From Desulfovibrio sp. (GTDB taxonomy: Bacteria; Bacillota; Dethiobacteria; DTU022), in assembly GCA_020060545.1 (NCBI GenBank), contig JAGUZX010000055.1, positions 1 to 36,696 of the forward strand: a stretch of 36,696 nucleotides of DNA. Direction: 5' to 3'. The notes below the pieces were generated by a model, which saw only the letters and a program-made list of their open reading frames with translations, was not told the DNA's origin and ran no database searches. The translations under genes and the position numbers were made by a program. Positions 16,869 to 26,415 of the stretch are shown piece after piece (the stretch's first letter is position 1; each line of letters starts with the position of its first letter).

Positions 16869-19139
16869 CTACCCGGCGCTGTTGATCCGGGTGATGACTT
16901 GCTCCAAGGTTTCTGCCGTCACCGATCCGGCGGTGTAACCCAGCAGTTTGATGACGGGCATGTTGCTCAGCAGAGCCGTCAGCGTGCCGTCCAGGGTGCC
17001 TGACAGCAGGACGGCAAACAGAGGGGTATCCCCAAGCTCCTGCTCGATTACCGCTCTTGCCGCGGGATCTTCCAGGAAGTATTTGAATGGCACCAGCTTG
17101 TGATAGCGCTTTCGCTGGCGCTGGGTTGAATTCAGATAAACTTTTCCCGTCAATTTAATGTCGGCGCTGGAACTGCCGATTAATACCTCAAACCACCCTG
17201 TTTCGGCGAACCAGGCGCCCGTGCCGCTGTCGTAGTAGGCAAAATCTTTTGCCTCGAGCGTGAACTCGACTGTTTTAACCTCGCCGGGTTCAAGTTGAAC
17301 CTTGGTGAAAGCCTTGAGCTCTTTTTCCGGCCGGACCAGCCTGGACTCTTCATCGCGCAGGTAGAGCTGGACGATCTCCCGCCCCGCCATCCGGCCGCTG
17401 TTCAGCACCTTCAAGGCAACTTTCAGCGGCTCCCGGTCGGTGAACGTTTCACGGTTGAACGCCAGATCGCTGTAGGTAAAAGTGGTGTAGGAGAGCCCGA
17501 AACCGAATGGAAAGAGAGGGGCGATTTTTTTCTTTTCATAGTATTTGTAGCCGACAAAGAGGCCTTCACCATACCTGACTTGATCCGCTTCGCCGGGGTA
17601 ATTAAGGTAGGCCGGCGTATCTTCCAGGCGCAACGGGAAGGTTTCGGACAGCTTGCCGGAGGGGTTTACCGCTCCGAACAGCACGTCCGCGATCGCCCCG
17701 CCTGAAGCCTGGCCGCCGAGCCACCCTTCCAGGATCGCCCTCGGCCGTTCCACCCAGGGCATGGTTACAGCCGAGCCGTTGTGCAGCACCACCACGCAGT
17801 TTTGCTGCACCCGGCACACCGCTTCGATCAGCCTGTTGTGGGCTGGAGGAAGATCCAGGTGTTCCCGGTCGAAGCCTTCCGATTCATAACGGGGTGGGAG
17901 CCCGGCGAAGATAACCGCCGCCTCCGCCGCCCGGGCCGCTTTAACGGCTGCTTCAAGCTGGGCCTGGTCCACAGCGCCGGCATCGTCGGGATAACCGTCG
18001 GCGTAAACAAGCCGGTTGTTGCCGCCGAGCAATCTGGCGATTTCGTCGTAGGCGTTGTCCAGCCTAATCGGGTTGACCTGGGAGCTTCCGGCTCCCTGGT
18101 AGCGGGGATCCCGCGCAAAGCGGCCGATTACCGCCAGCGACCCGATCGTGTTCCGGTCCAAGGGCAGCAGGTCGCCCTCATTTTTCAACAGGACGATGCT
18201 CTCTCCGGCGGCCCTCCGGGCCAGGGCATGGTGCGCCTCCGGGTCAAAGGACGCGCCTTCGCGCCTGTGCTTCGCGGCTTTCCGGACTATTTTCAGGATC
18301 CGGCGGACCGCTTCGTCCAGGGTTTCTTCGTCCAGCCGGCCGCTTCTGACCATCTGCGCGATAATTTCGTCACCCTCACCTCCTTTCCCCGGCATCTCCA
18401 GGTCCAGGCCCGCCCGCAGCGACTTGTGCTTGCAGTTGACCGCGGTCCAGTCGGAAACGACAATACCCTCGAAACCCCATTCTCTCTTTAAAATAGCGGT
18501 GAGCAGGCGGCTGTTCTCGGTGGCGGCTACGCCGTTGACCCTGTTGTAAGAGGCCATTATTGCCCAGGGGCCAGCCTCTTGCACCACCCGCTCAAAGCCG
18601 GACAGGTAAAGTTCGCGCAGGGTCCTCTCGTCTACTTCGGCGCTGATCGTCATCCGCTCGAATTCCTGGTTGTTGCAGGCGTAGTGCTTGACGCAGGCTC
18701 CGATCCCCTCAGCCTGCAGCGCTTTGACGAAGGCAACCGCCATTTTTCCCGACAGTACCGGATCTTCGGAGAAGTATTCAAAATTTCTCCCGCACAAGGG
18801 GGTTCTTTTAATATTTATCCCCGGCCCGAGCAGAATTTGGACATCCAGGGCATGACACTCCCGGGCGAGCGCTTTCGCGACCTCCCCGATTAACCCCGTA
18901 TCCCAGGAGGAAGCCAGAGCGGCGGCGGTTGGAAAGCAGGTTGCTTTTTTGGCATCCCCGATCCCGATGTCGCCTCCCGAGCGCGGCCTCCTGACACCAT
19001 GGGGGCCGTCGTTCAGCCAGATTGACGGGATTCCCAGCCTTTCCACCGACGCCGTACTCCAAAAATCTTGGCCCGTAGTCAGGGCGATCTTCTCCTCCAG
19101 GGTCATCCGGCTCACCAGTTCGTCAATTCCCGCCTCCAC
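16869..19139 (-). CDS. glycoside hydrolase family 3 protein (beta-glucosidase type)
   Basis: This is a 756-residue GH3 enzyme without a signal peptide, so presumably cytoplasmic. The N-terminal barrel has NDGPHGVR, KHYACNNQE at 151-159, and the nucleophile D230 in VVSDWTAV. The (alpha/beta) sandwich has LLKNEGDLLPL and QGAGSSQV, and a fibronectin III-like domain follows (YSDLAFN to FAYYDSG). The last 80 residues form an extra tail. GTG 19139 has AAGGAGG eight bases upstream; the frame extends to 19292 but the added 51 residues look non-coding. Substrates in this subgroup include beta-glucosides and beta-xylosides. No sugar transporter or regulator is adjacent. Confidence 0.93.
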   Translation of the reverse strand: MEAGIDELVSRMTLEEKIALTTGQDFWSTASVERLGIPSIWLNDGPHGVRRPRSGGDIGIGDAKKATCFPTAAALASSWDTGLIGEVAKALARECHALDVQILLGPGINIKRTPLCGRNFEYFSEDPVLSGKMAVAFVKALQAEGIGACVKHYACNNQEFERMTISAEVDERTLRELYLSGFERVVQEAGPWAIMASYNRVNGVAATENSRLLTAILKREWGFEGIVVSDWTAVNCKHKSLRAGLDLEMPGKGGEGDEIIAQMVRSGRLDEETLDEAVRRILKIVRKAAKHRREGASFDPEAHHALARRAAGESIVLLKNEGDLLPLDRNTIGSLAVIGRFARDPRYQGAGSSQVNPIRLDNAYDEIARLLGGNNRLVYADGYPDDAGAVDQAQLEAAVKAARAAEAAVIFAGLPPRYESEGFDREHLDLPPAHNRLIEAVCRVQQNCVVVLHNGSAVTMPWVERPRAILEGWLGGQASGGAIADVLFGAVNPSGKLSETFPLRLEDTPAYLNYPGEADQVRYGEGLFVGYKYYEKKKIAPLFPFGFGLSYTTFTYSDLAFNRETFTDREPLKVALKVLNSGRMAGREIVQLYLRDEESRLVRPEKELKAFTKVQLEPGEVKTVEFTLEAKDFAYYDSGTGAWFAETGWFEVLIGSSSADIKLTGKVYLNSTQRQRKRYHKLVPFKYFLEDPAARAVIEQELGDTPLFAVLLSGTLDGTLTALLSNMPVIKLLGYTAGSVTAETLEQVITRINSAG

Positions 19140-19542
19140 AGCAAAAACCTCCTTTTTAAACCGGGACAGGCCGGGTTGTTTGTTTAAAAAATTCAACTGT
19201 TTGGTGCAAATTTCCTGCAGCGGGGGCCGGGCTTTTGCGCCGGCGGGAAGGTTTGCTCGAAAAGAGCAAGGCCGGCGGTTTCGGGGCAGCAATAGATGTT
19301 TATGCCGGCTGGAAAGCGCCAGTTAAATCAAAACGCGGGCAGGAGATCGGGGATGCAAAATCGAAAATACAATCAGTCTTGATTAAAGTTTGGTTAAAAT
19401 ATCTCCATTAAATAATTAAAGAACTCGCCGGCAGGCCCGGTTCTTGCGGTAGGATCCGACGGCCCGGCCCAAACCGGCCCGGCTGAAGGTGCAAACTGCC
19501 CGTCCTGCCGGTTAGCTGATAAACAAGGAGGCTGCCGATCAA
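19140..19542. other. 403-base divergent intergenic region between GH3 and pepF
   Basis: There is no gene. An A+T-rich patch around 19340-19425 could hold promoters for either side, but no pair of boxes is convincing. CCGGCAGG (near 19430) and CCTGCCGG (near 19505) bracket a GC-rich segment with an inner CGGCCCGG/CCGGCCCG pairing, so the pepF leader may be structured. It matches no riboswitch class known to me. Confidence 0.45.
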
Positions 19543-21348
19543 ATGAACGATAAAGGAAGTTTGCCCCTGCGTGAAGAAATCGCCGCCGCATACAAGTGGA
19601 GGCTGGAACTGATGTACGAAAACGATAACCTTTGGGAAGCTGATTTTGAGGAAGTACGCCGCCTTTTACCCCGCCTGGCCGATTTAAAGGGAACCCTCAG
19701 CAGTTCCCCCGACGCCCTGTACCAGACCTTGAACTCCAGGGACCGGATCAGGTTATTAACCGAAAAACTCTATGTTTACGCCAAGATGAGGAAGGATGAA
19801 GACAACACCAGGGACAACTACCAGGAACTGGCCGACAGGTCGCAGGCCCTGGTGGCGGAGGTAGACGCGGCGCTCTCATTTATCACCCCGGAAATACTGG
19901 CGATCGAAGAAGAAAAGCTTAGTCAATTTCTCTGCCACGAGGAGCTGTCTGTTTACCGCCACCATATCGACAATATCACCCGCCTGCGAAAACATGTCCT
20001 GTCGGAGAAGGAAGAAGAGATCCTGTCCCAGGCCGGGGAGATCATGCAGGCGCCTCAAAACATCATCACCATGCTCAGCAACGCCGATTTAACTTTCCCG
20101 GCCATCAAGGATGAAAAAGGGAACGAGGTAGCGCTCACCTACGGGCGTTTTTTACAGTTTCTGCAGTCTCCCGTTCAGCGCATACGCCGGGATGCGTTTA
20201 CCGGGATGTTTACCAGTTTCCACAATTTGAGAAACACCTTTAACGCCTCTCTAAGCGCCGAGGTGAAGAAGAATATCTTCATGTCCCGGGTGCGCCGCTA
20301 TCCTTCCGCCCTGGAATATTACCTGGACCAGGACAACATTCCGCCCCGTGTTTACCACAACATGGTGGAAACCGTCAACCGGAATCTCGCGCCGCTGCAT
20401 CGCTACCTGTCCGTAAAGAAAAAAGCCCTTGGCCTTGAGCAGATTCATTTTTACGACCTTTATGTCCCTCTGGTCCAGAAAGGAGCGGAAAAGAAATATA
20501 CTTTTGAGGAAGCCAAAGGGATAGTCCTTGAGGCCTTTCAACCGATGGGCGAAGAGTACGTGGCGAAAGTCGGCGATGCTTTTAGCAGCGGGTGGATCGA
20601 TGTCTATGAGAATAAAGGAAAAACTCCCGGAGGCTACTCTTTTGGTACTTACACCACGCCGCCGTATATCCTGATGAACTACACCGGAACAATTGACGAC
20701 TTGTTTACACTGGCCCATGAGATGGGACATTCGATGCACAGCTACTACTCTTGGCGAGAGCAGCCTTTTGTCTACTCGCACTATTCTTTATTTTCCGCGG
20801 AGGTTGCCTCCACCACCAGCGAAGCTTTGCTGGTGCAGCACCTTCTCAAGACTGTTCCCCCGGACAAAAAAGCCTACATCATCAACCAGTATCTCGAAGG
20901 AATCAGGGCTACCCTTTACCGCCAGACCCTGTTTGCGGAGTTTGAGCTGGAAATTCACAACCTCGTCGAGAAGGGCGAAGCGCTAACTGCCGATAAACTC
21001 AGCTCCCTGTGGCTGGAACTGAATAAACGCTATTACGGCCGCCATTTTGCGGCCGACCCGCTGTTGGGCATAGAATGGGCCCGTATCCCGCATTTTTATT
21101 ATAATTTTTATGTTTACAAATACGTTACGGGGTTGGCGGCGGGAACTTCCCTGAGTAAGGCCATCCTCGAAGCAGGGGAAAAAGCCCGCGAAAGGTATAT
21201 GCATTTTTTAAAAAAAGGGAGCTCCGATTATTCACTGGTTATTTTAAAAGAAACCGGCGTCGACCTGGAAACCCCCGCCCCGCTCGAGGATACCATTGCG
21301 GTTTTCGGCCGGCTGGTTGACGAACTGGATCGCTATCTTCAACTGTAG
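19543..21348 (+). CDS. pepF: oligoendopeptidase F (M3B family)
   Basis: This cytoplasmic zinc peptidase cleaves peptides of roughly 7 to 17 residues. At 601 residues it has the usual length. The HEMGHS zinc motif places H392, E393 and H396, and the third ligand should be in the following EVASTTSEALL helix. The N-terminal RDRIRLLTEKLYVYAKMRKDEDN helix region is typical. AAGGAGG lies before the ATG. It is a single-gene unit closed by a strong hairpin at 21382-21418. Confidence 0.96.
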   Translation: MNDKGSLPLREEIAAAYKWRLELMYENDNLWEADFEEVRRLLPRLADLKGTLSSSPDALYQTLNSRDRIRLLTEKLYVYAKMRKDEDNTRDNYQELADRSQALVAEVDAALSFITPEILAIEEEKLSQFLCHEELSVYRHHIDNITRLRKHVLSEKEEEILSQAGEIMQAPQNIITMLSNADLTFPAIKDEKGNEVALTYGRFLQFLQSPVQRIRRDAFTGMFTSFHNLRNTFNASLSAEVKKNIFMSRVRRYPSALEYYLDQDNIPPRVYHNMVETVNRNLAPLHRYLSVKKKALGLEQIHFYDLYVPLVQKGAEKKYTFEEAKGIVLEAFQPMGEEYVAKVGDAFSSGWIDVYENKGKTPGGYSFGTYTTPPYILMNYTGTIDDLFTLAHEMGHSMHSYYSWREQPFVYSHYSLFSAEVASTTSEALLVQHLLKTVPPDKKAYIINQYLEGIRATLYRQTLFAEFELEIHNLVEKGEALTADKLSSLWLELNKRYYGRHFAADPLLGIEWARIPHFYYNFYVYKYVTGLAAGTSLSKAILEAGEKARERYMHFLKKGSSDYSLVILKETGVDLETPAPLEDTIAVFGRLVDELDRYLQL

Positions 21349-21381
21349 TTTTTACGGGTTGGCGCAATCCTGGTTGATGAA

Positions 21382-21418
21382 AAAGTCCCCTTGCATCCTT
21401 TTCATTGCAGGGGACTTT
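21382..21418. terminator. bidirectional terminator between pepF and a small minus-strand gene
   Basis: AAAGTCCCCTTGCA pairs with TGCAGGGGACTTT with one bulged T. On the plus strand TTTGTATCATTT follows. On the minus strand the stem runs into five T. It can serve both pepF and the 49-residue gene at 21493-21642. Confidence 0.8.
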
Positions 21419-21492
21419 GTATCATTTAATTGTCAGTATATCTAACTTCCGCTGCTTGGACATTTCATCCGCCGGTTAAACGCAACGAGAAA

Positions 21493-21642
21493 TTAACCGC
21501 GTTTTTTTTCCAGCCAGCTCTCAATCATGCTTTTGTATTTGGCTTTCTGCTCATCGGTTAATTTGTTTTTCAGCGCCAGGAGCCTGGCTTTTTTACTTTT
21601 CGACAGGCCTTTCAGGTATTTCCTCGCTCTATCGTAGCTCAC
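21493..21642 (-). CDS. small basic protein of 49 residues, unknown function
   Basis: The GTG start has a GGGGG/GGAGAG ribosome site just upstream and the frame closes at TAA 21493. The product begins MSYDRARKYLKGLSKSKK and ends SWLEKKRG. It is rich in lysine and arginine, has no membrane segment or cysteines, and looks like two amphipathic helices. A promoter lies just upstream and a bidirectional terminator just downstream, so it forms a complete transcription unit. I do not recognise the family. It could bind nucleic acid or ribosomes, but only the charge supports that. Confidence 0.7.
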   Translation of the reverse strand: MSYDRARKYLKGLSKSKKARLLALKNKLTDEQKAKYKSMIESWLEKKRG

Positions 21643-21671
21643 CTCTCCACCCCCTTTTTTGCATATATAGT

Positions 21672-21699
21672 ATTATATGAGGCGTGGCTAGTTTTGCCA
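21672..21699 (-). promoter_or_regulatory. promoter of the 49-residue gene
   Basis: On the minus strand TGGCAA (21694-21699) and TATAAT (21672-21677) are 16 bases apart. The predicted start of transcription gives a leader of about 20 bases before the ribosome site. Confidence 0.6.
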
Positions 21700-21831
21700 G
21701 TATCGGGGTATAGATTTTTTTACAGCCTTGCTCCACTTGCGGATAAGAAAGCGGGCCGGCGCAAGCGGGTCTGCATGTTAAACAAATGACTATTCCACGC
21801 TGCCAATCAATATGAAATAATGGAGGAGCAG

Positions 21832-21903
21832 ATGTTTGCGCTAATTTTCATGGAAGGAGTTTTTCAGGTTGAGACAATACCGTTATCCCAAGCTTACGCC
21901 TGA
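21832..21903 (+). other. possible upstream ORF overlapping the CoA-transferase start
   Basis: ATG 21832 follows GGAGGAG by three bases and opens a 23-codon frame that ends at TGA 21903. It runs past the TTG start of the CoA-transferase in another frame. The spacing is short for good initiation, so this may be chance. Confidence 0.3.
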
Positions 21904-23386
21904 GGAAGCGGCCGCCTGGATTGAAAATGGTCAGATGGTGGCTTTCAGCGGTTTTACTCCGGCAGGCACAGCCAAGGCGATCCCCGCCGCCTTGGCCAGG
22001 CGGGCCCGTGAGCTCCACGCCCGGGGTGAAACGTTTCAGATTCGCGTCATCACCGGTGCTTCTTCCGGCAAGCTTGATGACGCACTGGCCGAAGCCGGGG
22101 CAATCTCCTGGCGGGCGCCCTACCAGTCCTCCCGTATTTTACGCGAGCAAATCAACGCCCAGGAAGTGCAATTCATCGACCTGCACCTGTCACACCTACC
22201 TCAGATGGTGCAATTCGGTTTTTTTGGCCACATCGATTACGCGGTAATCGAGGCCACTGACGTCCTTCCTGACGGGAGGGTTTACCTTTCCACCTCCATC
22301 GGGGCCTCACCGACATTTCTCCAGTACGCGGACCGGGTTTTGATCGAAATCAACCATTTTCATTCACCCCGGCTAAACGAGATGGCCGACATCTATCTTG
22401 TGCCTCCGCCCCCCCACCGGAGCCCGATCCCGATTTATCACCCGCTGGACAAAATCGGCCGGCCGTACATGGCCGTCGACCCGAAAAAAATCATCGCCGT
22501 GGTCGAAAGCAACGAACCGGACCATTGCGGCGGTTTCGAGCCCGCGGGCGAGATCAACCGCAAAATCGCCCGCCAGGTGGTCCAGTTTCTGCACGATGAA
22601 AGGGCTGCCGGGCGCATCCCGAAAGATTTCTTGCCCCTGCAGGCCGGGGTGGGGAATATCGCCAACGCCGTGATGTTCTGCCTGGGCGAGGATCCCGACA
22701 TCCCCCCGTTCACCATGTACAGCGAGGTTTTACAGGATTCGCTGGTAGAGTTAATGGAACGCGGCAAGCTTACCGGCGCCAGCGCCTGCAGCCTGACCGT
22801 GTCGAATGAAAAACTGGTGCAGATCTACGACAACATGGATTTTTTTGCTCCCCGGATTGTGCTCCGGCCGCAGGAGATTTCGAACAACCCGGGCGTTATC
22901 CGCCGGCTTGGCGTGATCGCCTTGAATACCGCCCTCGAGGTGGACCTTTCCGGCCAGGCCAATTCCACGCATATTTGCGGCCGGAACCTCGTTAACGGGA
23001 TCGGCGGGAGCGGCGATTTCACCCGGAACGCCTACCTTTCCATTTTCATGTGCCCCTCTTTCGCCCGGGGGGGGCGGGTCTCGACTGTCGTGCCGATGGT
23101 ATCGCATGCCGACCACAATGAGCACTCCGTGCAGGTACTGGTCACCGAACAAGGCCTGGCGGACTTGCGGGGTATCGGTCCAACAGAGAGGGCGATCAGG
23201 ATCATCAACAACTGCGCCCATCCCGCCTACCGGGATTACCTGCGCCGTTACCTCGAGGACTCTCCGGCCGGCCATATCCGCCAGGATCTGGACCGCTGCT
23301 TTGAACTGCACCGCAACCTGCAGCAGGCGGGACAGATGCTCCCGGACGTGGACCTGTCCCTGTTTGCCTGCGAAAGTGGCGCCTAA
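21869..23386 (+). CDS. acetyl-CoA hydrolase/CoA-transferase family protein (succinyl-CoA:acetate type)
   Basis: This is a 505-residue enzyme of CoA-transferase family I, the group that includes Cat1, AarC and Ach1. E286 in TMYSEVLQD fits the catalytic glutamate that forms the glutamyl-CoA thioester. The QAGVGNIANAV and GIGGSGDF loops bind CoA in related enzymes. It moves CoA between short acids such as acetate, succinate and propionate. The TTG start has GGAAGGAG nine bases upstream. It is convergent with the flavoprotein gene at 23474. In a fermentative anaerobe it could link acetate or propionate formation to energy conservation; the exact acid pair cannot be told. Confidence 0.93.
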   Translation: MRQYRYPKLTPEEAAAWIENGQMVAFSGFTPAGTAKAIPAALARRARELHARGETFQIRVITGASSGKLDDALAEAGAISWRAPYQSSRILREQINAQEVQFIDLHLSHLPQMVQFGFFGHIDYAVIEATDVLPDGRVYLSTSIGASPTFLQYADRVLIEINHFHSPRLNEMADIYLVPPPPHRSPIPIYHPLDKIGRPYMAVDPKKIIAVVESNEPDHCGGFEPAGEINRKIARQVVQFLHDERAAGRIPKDFLPLQAGVGNIANAVMFCLGEDPDIPPFTMYSEVLQDSLVELMERGKLTGASACSLTVSNEKLVQIYDNMDFFAPRIVLRPQEISNNPGVIRRLGVIALNTALEVDLSGQANSTHICGRNLVNGIGGSGDFTRNAYLSIFMCPSFARGGRVSTVVPMVSHADHNEHSVQVLVTEQGLADLRGIGPTERAIRIINNCAHPAYRDYLRRYLEDSPAGHIRQDLDRCFELHRNLQQAGQMLPDVDLSLFACESGA

Positions 23387-23473
23387 AAAAAACATACGGT
23401 TAATATATGAGGGGTGATCACAAGTTGGAAAAGTGCTGTGGAGCGGGATTAAGATCGGTGAAAGGAAGGGGTG

Positions 23474-24439
23474 TTAACGGTTAAAAGCCTGGACCAGGTT
23501 TGCGAAAATCTTCTTAACCGGCAAAATTTCTTTAATTTTATAAACATTTTTGCCGGAGAAGACGAGGCCTTTTTCCAGGTTCCCCCTGCAGCTGTTGTCC
23601 AGGGCTTCAAGGATGCAGTATTCCTTGGAACAATGTTTCAGGCAATCGTTGCAGTGGGTGATTTTGGGGACCTCGCCGCGGGATAAATTTTCCGAAAAAA
23701 TATTTCTAATGGCGCGGCCCGGCAGGCCGACCGGGCTTTTAACGATCACGACATCCTCTTCCCTGGCGTTGAGGTAATGCCGCTTGAAAGCGTCGTCCAC
23801 GGTGCATTCCGCACTCAGCACAAACCTGGTGGCAATCTGGACCCCATCCGCCCCCAGCGCCATCATTTCGGATATATCCTTGCTGTCGGTGATTCCACCG
23901 GCGGCAAAAACCGGCACATGCACCGCTCCCTTGATTTCAGGCAGGATCTCCCGGGTCGGGCGGTCTGTTCCCAGGTGACCCCCGGCTTCGACCCCCTCGG
24001 CTATAAGCGCGGAGGCACCGTATTTTTCCGCAATCTGCGCCAGGCGAGAGGAAGAGACGATCGTAAAGATGGGGATCCCCGCTTCCCTGCCCCAACTGAA
24101 GATATCCCTGGAGAAACCGGCGCCGGAGATGACCAGGTCGACCTTCTCCTGCAGGGCGGTTTTAACCAGCTCGGCGAAATTGCGCACGGCATACATCACA
24201 TTCACGCCGAGGATCCCGTTGCGGGCCAGGCGCCTTGCTTTGGCGATTTCACGGCGCAACTCGCCAATGGCCATACCTGTTGCTCCGATAATGCCGATAC
24301 CGCCGCAGCCTGCTACGGCGGCCGCCAGGGGAGCCGTGGAAACTCGTACCGCCATGCCACCCTGGATGATCGGATACTTCAAATTTTCCCTGCCGAATAG
24401 TTTCAAGTTAAAAGCCTCACTTTTAGTTGATGATCTCAT
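23474..24439 (-). CDS. nitronate monooxygenase/FabK-like flavoprotein
   Basis: This FMN-dependent TIM-barrel enzyme belongs to the 2-nitropropane dioxygenase family. Visible motifs are YPIIQGGMAV at the N-terminus, GVNVM, ISGAGF, the conserved histidine in EAGGHLG, FAAGGI and GADGVQIATRF. The C-terminal part has a cysteine cluster CNDCLKHCSKEYC, seen in clostridial members and possibly metal-binding. Function could be nitronate oxidation or an enoyl reductase-like step. ATG 24439 lacks a good ribosome site; TTG 24406 with AGTGAGG eight bases upstream is a real alternative. The gap to the upstream helicase gene is 52 bases, so they may share a transcript. Confidence 0.85.
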   Translation of the reverse strand: MRSSTKSEAFNLKLFGRENLKYPIIQGGMAVRVSTAPLAAAVAGCGGIGIIGATGMAIGELRREIAKARRLARNGILGVNVMYAVRNFAELVKTALQEKVDLVISGAGFSRDIFSWGREAGIPIFTIVSSSRLAQIAEKYGASALIAEGVEAGGHLGTDRPTREILPEIKGAVHVPVFAAGGITDSKDISEMMALGADGVQIATRFVLSAECTVDDAFKRHYLNAREEDVVIVKSPVGLPGRAIRNIFSENLSRGEVPKITHCNDCLKHCSKEYCILEALDNSCRGNLEKGLVFSGKNVYKIKEILPVKKIFANLVQAFNR

Positions 24440-24491
24440 TAAACCAGATCCCGGGCCTGAATACAAACAATACTTTCTCTTGCTGTAGCAG

Positions 24492-25919
24492 TTAATATGA
24501 TTTTTGCTTCTTTTTAAAACCACTCCGGCCTTTGCCGTTTCCCCGCTTGTGAAGGAAGTCTACCCGGCCCCGCTTATCGATGTATTTATCGTTTTTCTTT
24601 ACCCGGGACTCTGCTGCGGTAATTTCCACCGGAGTCAGATCGGGTTCTTTGATCAGCATTTTTAACGCCGCCGCCAGGAGGGATACCGCATCGGCACTTT
24701 CGAGCAGCTCACGCGCTATTTCCCGGTATGGCAGGTTCTCGCCTTCTTCAACAACCTGCATCAATTTTTCTACGGCAAGGCGCTGCTGCCCTTCAATTGC
24801 TTCACTGATTGTGGGAACCGGTTTACGGACAACTTTTCTTTTAATGGCCCGTTCAATCAGCTCAAGTTGGCCGAGTTCCCGGTGGGTGACAAAAGTGGCC
24901 GCAATGCCGGGTTTGCCCAACCGGCCGGTACGGCCGATGCGGTGGACATAACTGTCCGGATCTTGGGGTATATCGAAGTTATAGACGTGCGTTACCGCGC
25001 TGATGTCCAGGCCCCGCGCGGCGACATCGGTAGCGACCAGGATTTCGGTTACCCCGGCTTTGAATTTACGCATGACACTGTCCCGCCTGGCCTGGGTCAG
25101 ATCGCCGTGTATCGCCTCCGCCGAATAGCCGCGCTTGGTTAATGCGTCAAAAAGCTCGTCCGCCCGCCGTTTCGTTCTGGCAAATACGATCGCCGCGCCC
25201 GGTGATTGGAGATCCAGCAGCCGGCACAGCGCGTCGAATTTTTGCTTTTCGTGGACTTGGAAATAATATTGTTCGGTATTGGGAACGGTTACCTCTTTGG
25301 TCTTGATCCTGATTAATTCCGGCGCCTTCATGAACCGCCGGGCCAGATCTAGAATCGGCTGCGGTATCGTGGCCGAGAAAAGCATAGTCTGGCGTTCATC
25401 GGGAACACCGGAAAGAATGTTTTCAATATCCTCCCGGAAACCCATATTCAACATTTCATCCGCTTCATCAAGCACTGCCACCAGGATGTTTTGGAGCCGG
25501 ATTAGCTTCCGGCGCATGTGATCCATCAAACGGCCGGGGGTGGCTACAATAATCTGCGGTTTGTTCTTCAGCGCCCTGATTTGCCGTTCTATATCCTGTC
25601 CCCCGTAGATCGGCAGGGCCCGGACTCTTTTATATTGCCCGATAGAGTTAATTTCTTCAGCGACCTGGACCGCAAGTTCCCTGGTCGGGGTAATGACAAG
25701 ACCTTGAATCTCACCGTGATCCGGGCTGCATTTTTCGATCATCGGGATCGCAAAAGCGGCCGTTTTACCGGTGCCTGTCTGGGCCTGGCCGATAATATCC
25801 TTACCCGCCATGGCAAGTGGGATCGCCAGTTCCTGAATCGGGGTAGCCTCCTCAAAGCCCATGCCGGCGATCGCTTTGATGACCGCGTCACTAAGATTAA
25901 ACTGGTAAAAAGTAGACAT
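24492..25919 (-). CDS. DEAD-box ATP-dependent RNA helicase (CshA/DeaD type)
   Basis: This 475-residue helicase has the Q motif FEEATPIQ, Walker A AQTGTGKT at 46-53, [12 protein letters not shown] at 151-154, SAT, and HRIGRTGR in the second RecA domain. The C-terminal extension of about 100 residues is lysine-rich at the end ([14 protein letters not shown]). This matches CshA-type helicases involved in RNA decay, ribosome assembly and cold adaptation. AAAGGA lies ahead of the ATG. The cold-shock gene is directly upstream on the same strand, separated by a hairpin. Confidence 0.95.
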   Translation of the reverse strand: MSTFYQFNLSDAVIKAIAGMGFEEATPIQELAIPLAMAGKDIIGQAQTGTGKTAAFAIPMIEKCSPDHGEIQGLVITPTRELAVQVAEEINSIGQYKRVRALPIYGGQDIERQIRALKNKPQIIVATPGRLMDHMRRKLIRLQNILVAVLDEADEMLNMGFREDIENILSGVPDERQTMLFSATIPQPILDLARRFMKAPELIRIKTKEVTVPNTEQYYFQVHEKQKFDALCRLLDLQSPGAAIVFARTKRRADELFDALTKRGYSAEAIHGDLTQARRDSVMRKFKAGVTEILVATDVAARGLDISAVTHVYNFDIPQDPDSYVHRIGRTGRLGKPGIAATFVTHRELGQLELIERAIKRKVVRKPVPTISEAIEGQQRLAVEKLMQVVEEGENLPYREIARELLESADAVSLLAAALKMLIKEPDLTPVEITAAESRVKKNDKYIDKRGRVDFLHKRGNGKGRSGFKKKQKSY

Positions 25920-25997
25920 CGATTATTTTTTTCCTTTCAACTTTAAATAAAATATTTTTCTCACTGCCAACCTGAATGTTGTTCCAACCTCAGCAAT

Positions 25998-26030
25998 AAG
26001 GGCATTTCCATAACGACCAGAAATGCCCTT
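25998..26030. terminator. hairpin between the cold-shock gene and the helicase
   Basis: AAGGGCATTTC pairs with GAAATGCCCTT over an 11-base loop. On the minus strand, the direction of both flanking genes, TTATTGCTG follows, so termination may be partial. On the plus strand ACTTTTT follows. Confidence 0.65.
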
Positions 26031-26053
26031 ACTTTTTAACCTTCCATCCTCAT

Positions 26054-26251
26054 TTATAAGCTCACAACGTTGGCTGCTTGTGCACCCCGGTTTCCTTTGA
26101 CAATCTCGAATTCGACGGCTTGCCCTTCTGCCAAAGTTTTAAACCCTTCACCCTGGATCGCCGAGAAATGCACAAAAACGTCTTCACCTTCCTCCGTCTC
26201 GATAAACCCGTAACCCTTATCCGGATTAAACCATTTCACTTTTCCTTGCAT
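26054..26251 (-). CDS. cold-shock protein (CspA family)
   Basis: The 65-residue single cold-shock domain has the RNA-binding motifs KGYGFI (12-17) and DVFVHF (24-29), and starts with the usual MQGKVKWFN. Such proteins bind single-stranded RNA as chaperones. AAGGAG stands nine bases before the ATG. A promoter near 26364-26392 gives a leader of about 105 bases, long enough for structure-based cold control as in other csp genes. Its downstream neighbour is a DEAD-box helicase. Confidence 0.96.
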   Translation of the reverse strand: MQGKVKWFNPDKGYGFIETEEGEDVFVHFSAIQGEGFKTLAEGQAVEFEIVKGNRGAQAANVVSL

Positions 26252-26363
26252 GTAAACATTCTCCTTCAGTTAAATTGAATCAAAAAGCGGGATTTGACGC
26301 CAAACCCTTTTTCTAACCGTAAAAATAGTTTGCGCTACTTTCCTCTTTTTCACACCAAGTAAA

Positions 26364-26392
26364 ACAATACCATATTTGAATAAAAACCGCAA
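26364..26392 (-). promoter_or_regulatory. promoter of the cold-shock gene (extended -10)
   Basis: On the minus strand TTGCGG (26387-26392) and TATTGT (26364-26369) are 17 bases apart, with TG one base before the -10 box. Transcription should start near 26357, leaving an A+T-rich leader of about 105 bases. Confidence 0.7.
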
Positions 26393-26415
26393 GCGGCCTT
26401 GGGTAAGGTTTTTGT

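Noticed and set aside
16869-19292. Full-length frame of the GH3 gene from 19292
   Set aside because: The first 51 codons look non-coding and GTG 19139 has AAGGAGG at ideal distance.
23420-23480. 19-codon frame after the CoA-transferase with a GAGGGG site
   Set aside because: Too short, no conserved feature, and overlaps the end of a convergent gene.
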